Positions 1-6,328 of a stretch of DNA of 10,571 bases are shown in pieces. This DNA is from an uncultured Roseateles sp. (GTDB lineage: Bacteria > Pseudomonadota > Gammaproteobacteria > Burkholderiales > Burkholderiaceae). Position 1 is the first letter of the stretch; each line of letters opens with the position of its first letter. The stretch is from NCBI GenBank assembly GCA_946886855.1, contig CAMPJJ010000151.1:1-10571 (forward strand), written 5' to 3'. A model generated the notes under the pieces. The model had not been told where the DNA came from. It saw only the letters and a list, made by a program, of their open reading frames with translations, and did no database searches. The position numbers and the translations under genes were made by a program.

Positions 1-1910
1 TCGCGCTCGACGGCGCGCTGGAGGCGGATCCGCTGCAGGCCTGGCGCCAGGGCGCGACGTGGCAGGCGCGCGGGCTGACGCTCGCGCTGGAGGCCAGCCA
101 GCAGCCGACGCCGCTCTTGAAGGCCGGGCCGCTGGCGCTCGCGCTGCGGCTGGATCCGGGACTCGATCCGCGTCAGGCGACGCTGGCGCCGGGACGCATG
201 GAGCTGCTGGGCGCCGGCCTGCGCTGGGACCGGATGATGTGGCAGAGCTCCAACCAGCCGAACCTGCCCTCCGGCGAGTGGGACGTGCAGGCGGCGCTGG
301 AGCCGCTGGCCGCCGCGCCGGTGCTGAGCAAGCTGCAGCCCGACTTCGGTTGGGGCGGCGACCTGCAGATCGAGGGCCGCTTCAAGTCGCGCCGCGACGC
401 GCGCGGACTGACGGTGGACGCGATGATCGAGCGCACCAAGGGCGACCTCACCGTCACCGACGAAGTCAGCACGCAGCGCCTCGCGCTCACCGACCTGCGG
501 CTGGGCGTGCTCGCCGACCAGGGCGTGTGGCACCTGGTGCAGGGCGTGGCCGGCGAGAACATGGGCGCCATCGGCGGCGCGGTGACCTTCCGCACCGCCA
601 GCGCGCACGCGCTGCCGACGCCGGGCGCCAAGCTCGAGGGCGGCATCGAGGCCAAGGTCGACAACATGGGCAACTGGGGCCCGTGGCTGCCGGCCGGCTG
701 GCGGCTGGGCGGCAGCCTCGCCGCGACGCTCAACTTCGGCGGCACGCTGGGCGCGCCGGAAGTCCGCGGCCAGGCCGGCGCGCAGAAACTCTCGCTGCGC
801 AATCCGCTGATGGGCGTGGACATGCAGCAGGGCGAACTCGCGCTGACGATGAGCGGCCGCGAAGCGAAGCTGGAGAAGTTCACCGCGCGCGCGGGCAACG
901 GCACGATCAACATGGACGGCACGCTGCGCTTCGGGTCGCAGCCGAGCGCGGAGCTGTCGCTGAAGGCGGACACCTTCGCGCTGCTGCAGCGGGTGGACCG
1001 GCGCGTGGTCGCGACCGGCGCCGCGCAGCTCAAGGCCAGCGCGCAGCTGCTGGACCTGAAGGGGCAGTTCGTCGTCGTCGAGGGCCTGTTCGATTTCTCC
1101 CGCGGCGACGCGCCGCAGCTCGACAGCGACGTGCAGGTGGTGCGCCAGAACGCGCCGCCCAAGGCGGTCGACGGCAGCGGCAAGCCGATGCGGCTCAAGC
1201 TCGACCTGGACCTGGACCTCGGCCGGCGGCTGCAACTCAAGGGCTACGGCATCGACACGAAGTTGCGCGGCCTGCTGCACCTGGCGCAGGACGGCCAGCC
1301 GCGGCCGCAGATGACCGGCGAGGTCCGCAGCGAGGGCGGCACCTTCAACGCCTACGGCCAGAAGCTGGTCGTCGAGCGCGGCGTGTTCAGCTTCGTCGGA
1401 CCGCTGGACAACCCGCGGCTGGATGTGCTCGCGATCCGCCCCGACATGGAGAACGAGGCCGTGCGCGTCGGCGTGACGGTCACCGGCACGGCCAGCAGCC
1501 CGCGGATCAAGCTCTATTCCGAGCCCGACATGAGCGAGACCAACAAGCTGTCGTGGCTGGTGCTGGGACGCTCGCCGGACAACCTGGGCCGCAGCGACAC
1601 GGCGCTGATGCAGCGCGCCGCGATGGCGCTGATCAGCGGCGACGGTGAGAGCGCCAGCGACAAGATCATCCACAACATCGGCCTGGACGAGCTGTCCTTC
1701 AGCGGCGAAGGCGACGACGCGCGCGGCACCGTCGTGCGGCTGGGCAAGCAGGTCAGCCGCAACGTCTTCGTCGCCTACGAGCGCGGGCTGAACGCGACCA
1801 CCGGCTCCTGGCAGGTCATCTACAAACTGGCGCAGCGGTTCACGCTGCGGGCGCAGGCCAACGAGTACCAGCAGGGCCTGGACGTGATCTGGCAGTGGAA
1901 GTGGGAGTAG
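1..1910 (+). CDS. tamB: TamB, translocation and assembly module (C-terminal part; 5' end outside window)
   Basis: TamB is a long inner-membrane-anchored periplasmic protein that works with the Omp85 protein TamA in outer-membrane biogenesis and is implicated in anterograde phospholipid transport. The reading frame is already open at base 3 and gives 635 residues to the TAG at 1908-1910, so only the C-terminal part of a usually 1,200-1,400 residue protein is visible. The sequence is made of short amphipathic beta-strand repeats, as expected of the beta-taco groove. The conserved TamB/DUF490 C-terminal domain is clear: GGTFNAYGQKL (about residues 445-455), SPRIKLYSEP (499-508) and NKLSWLVLGR (514-523), followed by a strand-rich tail ending in IWQWKWE. 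The gene is intact to its stop. tamA would be expected upstream but lies outside the window. The family call is firm; the exact substrate is not visible. Confidence 0.93.
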   Translation, partial: ALDGALEADPLQAWRQGATWQARGLTLALEASQQPTPLLKAGPLALALRLDPGLDPRQATLAPGRMELLGAGLRWDRMMWQSSNQPNLPSGEWDVQAALEPLAAAPVLSKLQPDFGWGGDLQIEGRFKSRRDARGLTVDAMIERTKGDLTVTDEVSTQRLALTDLRLGVLADQGVWHLVQGVAGENMGAIGGAVTFRTASAHALPTPGAKLEGGIEAKVDNMGNWGPWLPAGWRLGGSLAATLNFGGTLGAPEVRGQAGAQKLSLRNPLMGVDMQQGELALTMSGREAKLEKFTARAGNGTINMDGTLRFGSQPSAELSLKADTFALLQRVDRRVVATGAAQLKASAQLLDLKGQFVVVEGLFDFSRGDAPQLDSDVQVVRQNAPPKAVDGSGKPMRLKLDLDLDLGRRLQLKGYGIDTKLRGLLHLAQDGQPRPQMTGEVRSEGGTFNAYGQKLVVERGVFSFVGPLDNPRLDVLAIRPDMENEAVRVGVTVTGTASSPRIKLYSEPDMSETNKLSWLVLGRSPDNLGRSDTALMQRAAMALISGDGESASDKIIHNIGLDELSFSGEGDDARGTVVRLGKQVSRNVFVAYERGLNATTGSWQVIYKLAQRFTLRAQANEYQQGLDVIWQWKWE

Positions 1911-1924
1911 CGGTCCGATAGCAC

Positions 1925-1945
1925 GCGCATGGCATGCGCATGGCA
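1925..1945. repeat. Short tandem/palindromic repeat GCGCATGGCA x2
   Basis: GCGCATGGCA occurs at 1925-1934 and again at 1936-1945, an 11-base period with one T between. The first copy and the start of the second also form a perfect 7+1+7 inverted repeat, GCGCATG-G-CATGCGC, at 1925-1939. It lies 14 bases after the tamB stop and about 70 bases before a candidate tRNA promoter. There is no T-tract, so it does not look like an intrinsic terminator. It may be a protein-binding site or a chance repeat. Confidence 0.5.
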
Positions 1946-2014
1946 GTCGGAACGGCAGCGGGCGTGGTCGCCTGCACGCCGGGCCGCGCTGGCCCACTGA
2001 GGCGCGCGGCTTCA

Positions 2015-2023
2015 TGCGAGAAT
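2015..2023 (+). promoter_or_regulatory. Candidate extended -10 promoter for tRNA-Arg
   Basis: TGCGAGAAT at 2015-2023 reads as an extended -10 element (TG, one base, GAGAAT). No good -35 hexamer sits 16-18 bases upstream. Transcription from about 2030 would give a leader of roughly 40 bases containing a tight hairpin (GGCCCC at 2043-2048, GGGGCC at 2052-2057) just before the mature tRNA. The assignment rests on position and the -10 match only. Confidence 0.35.
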
Positions 2024-2069
2024 CCGCCGCTTTCGCGGACAGGGCCCCACTGGGGCCGGTTCACGCGGG

Positions 2070-2144
2070 CTCTCCGTAGTTCAATGGATAGAACGGCCGC
2101 CTCCTAAGCGGCAAATACAGGTTCGATTCCTGTCGGAGGGACCA
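2070..2144 (+). tRNA. tRNA-Arg (anticodon CCT)
   Basis: This is a complete 75-base cloverleaf that folds by hand. The acceptor stem is CTCTCCG with CGGAGGG, containing one U-G pair. The D arm is GTTC/GAAC with loop AATGGATA. The anticodon stem is GCCGC/GCGGC around loop CTCCTAA, giving anticodon CCT, which reads AGG. A 4-base variable loop follows, then the T stem ACAGG/CCTGT with loop TTCGATT. Discriminator A and an encoded CCA end the gene. AGG is a rare arginine codon in GC-rich genomes. No copy of the tRNA 3' end is seen elsewhere in the window, so there is no sign of an integrated element at this tRNA. Confidence 0.97.
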
Positions 2145-2198
2145 ACGCCCGGCGTCGGTCCCCGCACGCCCGGCGCCGCAAGGGCGCTGGCGCTACCG

Positions 2199-2546
2199 CT
2201 ACTGCGACCGCTTCAGCACGATCGTCACCAGCGCCGACGCGTCCACCACGCCAGTCACCGCGTGCACCACGCCCCCTTCCAGATAACAGAGCTGCCCGGC
2301 GCGCAGGGTATGCCGCTGCTCGTCGCCGTCGCGCTGCACGCTCAGCTCGAGTTCGCCTTCCAGGCAATGCATCGTGATCTCGCCGTCGACCTTGTGCGAC
2401 GGCAGCGACTTGCCCTTGGGCAGGACGATGCGCATCACTTCCAGGCCTTCCGACTTGAACAGCGCCGAGGACGGCGTCGAGCTCAACGCGGCGCCCAGCG
2501 GCGCGACGTCGATGGGCTGGGCGGGGGCGGCATGCGGCAAGGCCAT
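2199..2546 (-). CDS. Small single-domain cupin protein
   Basis: This encodes a 115-residue protein with one cupin beta-barrel and no signal peptide, so it is probably cytosolic. The first cupin motif spans about residues 45-64 (GKSLPSHKVDGEITMHCLEG). The second spans about 84-99 (AGQLCYLEGGVVHAVTGV). H51, E56 and H95 fit metal-ligand positions, but the second histidine of the usual HxH is V53, so metal binding may be altered or absent. An in-frame ATG exists farther upstream at 2648, but the start at 2546 was chosen because AGGAG (2554-2558) precedes it by 7 bases and the upstream 34 residues are arginine-rich and unlike a cupin N-terminus. The gene is monocistronic and divergent from the S41 protease gene. 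Its substrate or ligand cannot be told from the sequence; small cupins include sensors, isomerases and dioxygenases. Confidence 0.85.
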   Translation of the reverse strand: MALPHAAPAQPIDVAPLGAALSSTPSSALFKSEGLEVMRIVLPKGKSLPSHKVDGEITMHCLEGELELSVQRDGDEQRHTLRAGQLCYLEGGVVHAVTGVVDASALVTIVLKRSQ

Positions 2547-2553
2547 CGAACTG

Positions 2554-2558
2554 CTCCT
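2554..2558 (-). promoter_or_regulatory. Ribosome binding site deciding the cupin start
   Basis: On the - strand AGGAG is followed by a 7-base spacer and the ATG at 2546. This is a near-ideal Shine-Dalgarno site and it argues against the longer reading from the ATG at 2648. Confidence 0.75.
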
Positions 2559-2748
2559 GGTGGTCGGGCGACTGCGGCGCATCGGGATCGCACCGCAGTT
2601 TGCATCCCATCGATCATGGCACCGACCGTGCCCGCCCGCCTCTGCCATCGGGCAACCCCCTGCCGGAAGTCATTCCATCACCGCGGCCCGAGGCACCGAC
2701 ACGTCCGGCATGCGCGCGCAGGGCTTGCGATACGCGTAAATGCGGGGT

Positions 2749-2779
2749 AAACCGGCTTTTCATGCCGGGCCGGTTTTTT
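2749..2779 (+). terminator. Terminator-like hairpin upstream of the S41 protease gene
   Basis: AAACCGGC (2749-2756) pairs perfectly with GCCGGTTT (2769-2776), leaving a 12-base loop. A run of six T (2774-2779) forms the end of the 3' arm and runs on. On the + strand this has the shape of an intrinsic terminator. It could stop read-through from tRNA-Arg antisense to the cupin gene, or act in the leader of the protease gene if transcription starts upstream of it. The 335-base gap 2547-2881 contains this hairpin, the candidate -10 box at 2790 and the leader hairpins described separately; I see no gene in it. Confidence 0.5.
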
Positions 2780-2789
2780 GCCGGCCACA

Positions 2790-2795
2790 TATACT
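2790..2795 (+). promoter_or_regulatory. Candidate -10 box for the S41 protease gene
   Basis: TATACT matches the sigma-70 -10 consensus at five of six positions and stands out in GC-rich surroundings, 86 bases before the ATG at 2882. No recognisable -35 hexamer lies 15-18 bases upstream, where the GC-rich end of the preceding hairpin lies. If it is real, the leader would be about 80 bases. Confidence 0.35.
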
Positions 2796-2796
2796 G

Positions 2797-2832
2797 GGAA
2801 CGCCTTTGTTCCGTCCCGCGCAACGGGGACGG
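2797..2832 (+). other. Two adjacent leader hairpins
   Basis: GGAAC (2797-2801) pairs with GTTCC (2808-2812). Directly adjoining it, CCGTCCC (2811-2817) pairs with GGGACGG (2826-2832); the two stems share bases 2811-2812 and would compete at that edge. Both lie in the presumed 5' leader of the protease gene, about 50-85 bases before the start codon. They resemble no riboswitch that I recognise. Confidence 0.35.
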
Positions 2833-2881
2833 ACCATGCGGCGCCAAGCAGCCAGGCTGTACTGATTCAAGGTTTTTCATC

Positions 2882-4327
2882 ATGGGCGCCAAACTGAAAG
2901 TCGCGGGCTGGGTCGCATTGGGTGCGATGGCCGGTGTCATGACGACGATGCAACTGCAGGCCAACGCCCGCAGCACCCCCAGCCCCCTTCCGCTCGAGGA
3001 ACTGCAGCAGCTCGCCGCGGTCTTCGGGATCGTGAAATCCGATTACGTCGAGTCCGTCGACGAGAAGAAGCTGATCAACGACGCCATCTCCGGCATGGTC
3101 AGCGGTCTGGACCCGCACTCCCAGTTCTTCGACAAGAAGAGCTTCAAGGAATTCCGCGAGAGCACCTCCGGCAAGTTCGTCGGCGTGGGCATCGAGATCG
3201 GCATGGAAGACGGCCTGGTCAAGATCGTCTCCCCGATCGAAGGCAGCCCCGCCTTCCGCGCCGGCCTCAAGAGCGGCGACCTGATCAGCAAGATCGACGA
3301 CACCGCCGTCCGCGGCCTGACGCTCGACCAGGCAGTCAAGAAGATGCGCGGCGAACCGGCCACCAAGGTCACGCTGTCGATCTACCGCAAGTCGGAGAGC
3401 CGCACCTTCCCCGTCACGATCAGCCGCGAGGAGATCCGCGTCCAGAGCGTGCGCGCCAAACTGGTCGAGCCGGGCTACGCCTGGGTCCGCGTGAGCCAGT
3501 TCCAGGACCGCACCGTCGAGGACTTCACCCAGAAGCTGGCGGATCTCTACAAGCAGGACCCGAAGATCAAGGGCGTCGTGCTGGACCTGCGCAACGACCC
3601 GGGCGGCCTGCTCGAGGGCGCGGTGGCGATCTCCGCCGCCTTCCTGCCCAAGGGCGTCGAGGTCGTGTCGACCAACGGCCAGCTCGCCGAATCCAAGGCC
3701 AGCTACCGCGCCGATCCCGACTTCTACGCCCGCCGCGGTTCCGGCGACCCGCTGCGCCGCCTGCCGGACGCGGTCAAGAACGTGCCGATGGTGGTGCTGG
3801 TCAACGAGGGCTCCGCCTCGGCCAGCGAAATCGTCGCCGGCGCGCTGCAGGACCACAAGCGCGCGACCGTGATGGGCCTGCAGACCTTCGGCAAGGGCTC
3901 GGTGCAGACCGTGCGCCAGCTGGGTCCGGACACGGCGGTCAAGCTGACCACCGCCCGCTACTACACGCCGAGCGGCCGCTCCATCCAGGCCAAGGGCATC
4001 GTGCCGGACATCCCGCTGGACGAGACCGCGGAAGGCAACGTGTTCGCCGAGCTGCGCATGCGCGAAGCCGACCTCGAGAAGCACCTGCACGGCTCGGACG
4101 AAAAGACCGAAGAGGCGCGCTCGAAGGAACTGGAGAAGATCCGCGAGGAGCGTCGCCAGAAGCTGGAAGCCGACTACGCCAAGCGCGCCGAAGCGCCGAA
4201 GCCGCTGCCCGAGTTCGGCAGCGCCGAGGACTTCCCGCTGCGCCAGGCGCTGAACCAGCTGCAAGGCAAGCCGGTCGCAGTCTCGAAGATCGCTCAGGAA
4301 CGCAAGGCGGAAGCAAAGACCGAATAA
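2882..4327 (+). CDS. ctpA: S41 family carboxyl-terminal processing protease (CtpA/Prc type)
   Basis: This 481-residue serine protease cleaves proteins from a free C-terminus in the periplasm; family members act on lipoproteins, cell-wall hydrolases or damaged proteins. A hydrophobic segment at residues about 7-25 is an uncleaved anchor or signal peptide. An N-terminal helical region follows (about 36-96), then a PDZ domain (about 97-182) and the S41 core (about 195-385). The motif NEGSASASE places the catalytic serine at S313, with lysine K338 and glutamine Q342 in FGKGSVQ; the 25-residue Ser-Lys spacing matches E. coli Prc and Bacillus CtpB as I recall them. A charged, probably coiled-coil tail covers about 397-440. 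The start at 2882 puts the membrane segment at the N-terminus; the frame is open back to 2600, but that extension would run through the hairpins. The Shine-Dalgarno site is weak (AAGG, 9 bases upstream). The gene stands alone and ends in a terminator. Confidence 0.93.
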   Translation: MGAKLKVAGWVALGAMAGVMTTMQLQANARSTPSPLPLEELQQLAAVFGIVKSDYVESVDEKKLINDAISGMVSGLDPHSQFFDKKSFKEFRESTSGKFVGVGIEIGMEDGLVKIVSPIEGSPAFRAGLKSGDLISKIDDTAVRGLTLDQAVKKMRGEPATKVTLSIYRKSESRTFPVTISREEIRVQSVRAKLVEPGYAWVRVSQFQDRTVEDFTQKLADLYKQDPKIKGVVLDLRNDPGGLLEGAVAISAAFLPKGVEVVSTNGQLAESKASYRADPDFYARRGSGDPLRRLPDAVKNVPMVVLVNEGSASASEIVAGALQDHKRATVMGLQTFGKGSVQTVRQLGPDTAVKLTTARYYTPSGRSIQAKGIVPDIPLDETAEGNVFAELRMREADLEKHLHGSDEKTEEARSKELEKIREERRQKLEADYAKRAEAPKPLPEFGSAEDFPLRQALNQLQGKPVAVSKIAQERKAEAKTE

Positions 4328-4349
4328 GCCGCTTCAGGCCCTCGAAGAC

Positions 4350-4378
4350 AAACGCCCGGTGCTTGCATCGGGCGTTTT
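4350..4378 (+). terminator. Intrinsic terminator of the S41 protease gene
   Basis: AAACGCCCGGTGC (4350-4362) pairs with GCATCGGGCGTTT (4365-4377) through thirteen positions with one G-U pair; the innermost pairs open to form a small loop. Four T (4375-4378) close and follow the stem. It lies 23 bases after the stop codon. On the opposite strand the stem is followed by a T-rich stretch, so it may also stop the converging chemoreceptor transcript. Confidence 0.85.
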
Positions 4379-4443
4379 GCTTGGTGGGTGCTGGGGCGAC
4401 GGGGGGCCGCTGGACTTCCCGAGGACGAGCGCGGGCTCTCCAC

Positions 4444-4479
4444 GACTCAGGGGGCGTCCCTCCGGGAACCCCCAGAGTC
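4444..4479. repeat. Large imperfect inverted repeat (hairpin)
   Basis: GACTC (4444-4448) and GGGGG (4450-4454) pair with CCCCC (4469-4473) and GAGTC (4475-4479), interrupted only by an A-A mismatch. TCCC (4457-4460) and GGGA (4464-4467) extend the stem inward. No T-run follows on either strand. Two further GACTC copies follow at 4496-4500 and 4504-4508. It sits between the convergent protease and chemoreceptor genes, 113 bases or more beyond the chemoreceptor stop. Confidence 0.65.
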
Positions 4480-4514
4480 ATTCCGGCCCCACGGAGACTC
4501 GTTGACTCCGGGCC

Positions 4515-4582
4515 TTGGCCACTCTTGGCCCTTCTTGGCCCTTATTGGGCCTTTGGGCCTTTGGGCCTTGGGCTTTGGGCCT
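4515..4582. repeat. TTGG(G)CC tandem array with a period change
   Basis: Three 10-base units (TTGGCCACTC, TTGGCCCTTC, TTGGCCCTTA) occupy 4515-4544. Then come 8-base units TTGGGCCT at 4545-4552, 4553-4560 and 4561-4568, a shortened TGGGCT at 4569-4574, and another TTGGGCCT at 4575-4582. The array ends nine bases before the chemoreceptor stop codon. All units share a GGCC core. It looks like slippage-derived sequence and may vary in copy number between strains. I see no gene in the spacer 4379-4591. Confidence 0.85.
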
Positions 4583-4591
4583 TTGACTGCG

Positions 4592-6142
4592 TCAGGCGTG
4601 CAGGCGGAACTGGGCGACGACGTGCTGCAGGCTGCCCGCCTGCTCGCGCAGCGATTCGGAAGCGGCCGAGGACTCTTCGACCAGGGCCGCGTTCTGCTGG
4701 GTGACCTCGTCCAGGCGTTGCACGGCCTGGCCGACTTCCATCAGGCTGGTGCTCTGCTCCTGCGTGGCCGAGGAGATCTCCTGGATGATGTCAGTCACCC
4801 GCTGCACGGCGGAGACGATCTCGCGCATCGTGTCGCCAGCGTCGCTGACCAGGCGGGACCCGGCATCGACGCGCTCGACGCTCGCACCGATCAGCGTCTT
4901 GATCTCCTTGGCCGCCTCGGCGCTGCGCTGTGCCAGCGAACGGACCTCGCTCGCGACCACCGCGAAACCGCGGCCCTGTTCGCCCGCGCGGGCCGCTTCC
5001 ACCGCCGCGTTCAGCGCCAGGATGTTGGTCTGGAAGGCGATGCCGTCGATGGTGCCGATGATGTCGGAGATCTTGCGCGAGGACGCGTTGATCTGGTCCA
5101 TCGTGCTGACCACCTCGGACACGACAACGCCGCCGCGGTCGGCGACCTGGCTGGCGTTGAGCGCGAGCTGGCTGGCCTGGCGCGTGGCGTCGGCGTTCAG
5201 GCGCACGGTGTCGGTCAGCGCGTGCATGGTCGCGGAGGTCTCCTCCAGGCTCGACGCCATCTGCTCGGTCCGCGCCGACAGGTCGCTGCTGCCCGCGGCG
5301 ACCTCGGCGCTGGACATCGCAATGCTCTCGGCGCTGGTGCGCACCGCCGACAGCGAGCGGCTCAGGGCCCCCTGCATCGCCGACAGCGCCTGGGCCAGCT
5401 GGCCCAGTTCGTCGCGGCGCGAGGCGTCGATGTCGACGGTCAGGTCGCCCTCGGCGACACGCCGGGCGACGCTCACCATGTCGTTGAGCGGCCGGACGGT
5501 GCTGCGGGTCAGGTAGAACGCGAGCACGCCGCCGGCCGCCAGCGCGGCGACGATCAACACCGCCATCGTGGTGATGACGGCCTTGAAGGCGGTGCGCGAT
5601 GCCTCGACGCTGGTCGCCGACCCTTGCGTGTTGATGTCGACCAGCTTCTGCACGGACTCGGTCAGCGCGGCGAAGGCCTGCTGGGATTCGCCGTTGACGG
5701 TGGACTGGTACTCGCCGCGGTTGCCCGCCTTGCGCGCGGCGATCAGCTTGTCCTGGACGGCGAGGAAGGCGGCGTACTTGCCCTTCGCGTCCTTCCACTG
5801 CGCGCCCTCTTCCGGCGAGGACACCAGGGTGTCGTAGCGCTTGGCCAACTCCGGCAGGACCTTGTCGCGCAGCGTCTTGATGCGTTCCTGCTCCTGCTCG
5901 ACCTCGAGGATCACGTCCTTGAGGCACATCGCCATCTCGGCGCGACGCAGTTCATTGAGCTGGCTGCGGATGTCGTTGGCCGCGTTGATCGAGGGGATCC
6001 AGTCGCCCCCCATTTCCTCCACGCTGCCCTGGATCACCTGCATCCGATTGATCGCGACCAGGCCCACCAGCACGGTGGCCAGCAAGACAGCCGCGAAACC
6101 CAGGGAGATGCGTACCCCGACGCGCAGATCCGAGACCTTCAT
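4592..6142 (-). CDS. Methyl-accepting chemotaxis protein with four-helix-bundle sensor
   Basis: This is a 516-residue transmembrane chemoreceptor that would signal through CheW and CheA to the flagellar motor. TM1 spans about residues 14-32. A periplasmic, mostly helical domain of about 155 residues follows (33-187; 4HB_MCP type). TM2 spans about 188-211, a HAMP domain about 212-264, and the cytoplasmic signalling coiled coil 265-516. The hairpin tip carries the highly conserved [20 protein letters not shown] (366-385) and [12 protein letters not shown] (390-401). Glu pairs at about 300-301 and 489-490 lie in the usual methylation helices. The protein ends in QFRLHA, without the NWETF-type tether that binds CheR in major receptors. 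The ATG at 6142 has AGGA 9 bases upstream. No che or flagellar genes are nearby. The ligand cannot be predicted. Confidence 0.95.
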   Translation of the reverse strand: MKVSDLRVGVRISLGFAAVLLATVLVGLVAINRMQVIQGSVEEMGGDWIPSINAANDIRSQLNELRRAEMAMCLKDVILEVEQEQERIKTLRDKVLPELAKRYDTLVSSPEEGAQWKDAKGKYAAFLAVQDKLIAARKAGNRGEYQSTVNGESQQAFAALTESVQKLVDINTQGSATSVEASRTAFKAVITTMAVLIVAALAAGGVLAFYLTRSTVRPLNDMVSVARRVAEGDLTVDIDASRRDELGQLAQALSAMQGALSRSLSAVRTSAESIAMSSAEVAAGSSDLSARTEQMASSLEETSATMHALTDTVRLNADATRQASQLALNASQVADRGGVVVSEVVSTMDQINASSRKISDIIGTIDGIAFQTNILALNAAVEAARAGEQGRGFAVVASEVRSLAQRSAEAAKEIKTLIGASVERVDAGSRLVSDAGDTMREIVSAVQRVTDIIQEISSATQEQSTSLMEVGQAVQRLDEVTQQNAALVEESSAASESLREQAGSLQHVVAQFRLHA

Positions 6143-6207
6143 GATTCGACGTCCTGTGATGGAGATGTTCGAAGCATGCTAGGCCTTCGCACAGATGGGC
6201 GAACCGC

Positions 6208-6233
6208 GAAACGGCGGCAAATGTGGCGGTTTA
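6208..6233 (-). promoter_or_regulatory. Weak sigma-28 (FliA)-like site upstream of the chemoreceptor
   Basis: On the - strand TAAA (6233-6230) is followed 14 bases later by GCCGTTTC (6215-6208). The FliA consensus is TAAA, 15 bases, GCCGATAA; the downstream element here matches at five of eight positions and the spacer is one base short. Position (about 65 bases before the ATG) and gene type fit, but the sequence match alone is marginal. Confidence 0.25.
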
Positions 6234-6307
6234 TCCGCGATCCAGGGTTTGCCCGGCGCGGCGGTGTGACATCTTCGCGGCCCCGCGGCCCCGTGTTCGC
6301 CCGGCGA

Positions 6308-6325
6308 TGTCGGCTTGCGCCGACA
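6308..6325 (-). terminator. Hairpin directly after hisD
   Basis: TGTCGGC and GCCGACA form a perfect 7-base stem with a 4-base loop, starting three bases after the hisD stop on the - strand. No T-tract follows, so it is either a weak or factor-assisted terminator or a 3' end stabiliser. It is the only strong structure between hisD and the chemoreceptor gene and suggests that the his transcript ends here. Confidence 0.45.
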
Positions 6326-6328
6326 GGT

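Noticed and set aside
59..1648. Long overlapping frames on both strands within tamB
   Set aside because: The products are dominated by A, R, G or S and match no family, while the TamB frame carries conserved C-terminal motifs.
2070..2198. tRNA-Arg as an attachment site for an integrated element
   Set aside because: No repeat of the tRNA 3' end, integrase or foreign-looking gene follows. The only nearby repeat is the 10-base ACGCCCGGCG at 2145-2154 and 2166-2175, just after the tRNA.
2600..2881. N-terminal extension of the S41 protease to a start at 2600
   Set aside because: The extension is proline- and arginine-rich, crosses the terminator-like hairpin and candidate promoter, and would bury the membrane anchor.
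2867..4264. A 465-codon open frame on the - strand opposite the S41 protease
   Set aside because: The protease frame has intact domains and catalytic residues; the antisense product is a compositional shadow.
4515..4582. CRISPR-like array
   Set aside because: Units are only 8-10 bases and contiguous, with no spacers and no cas genes.
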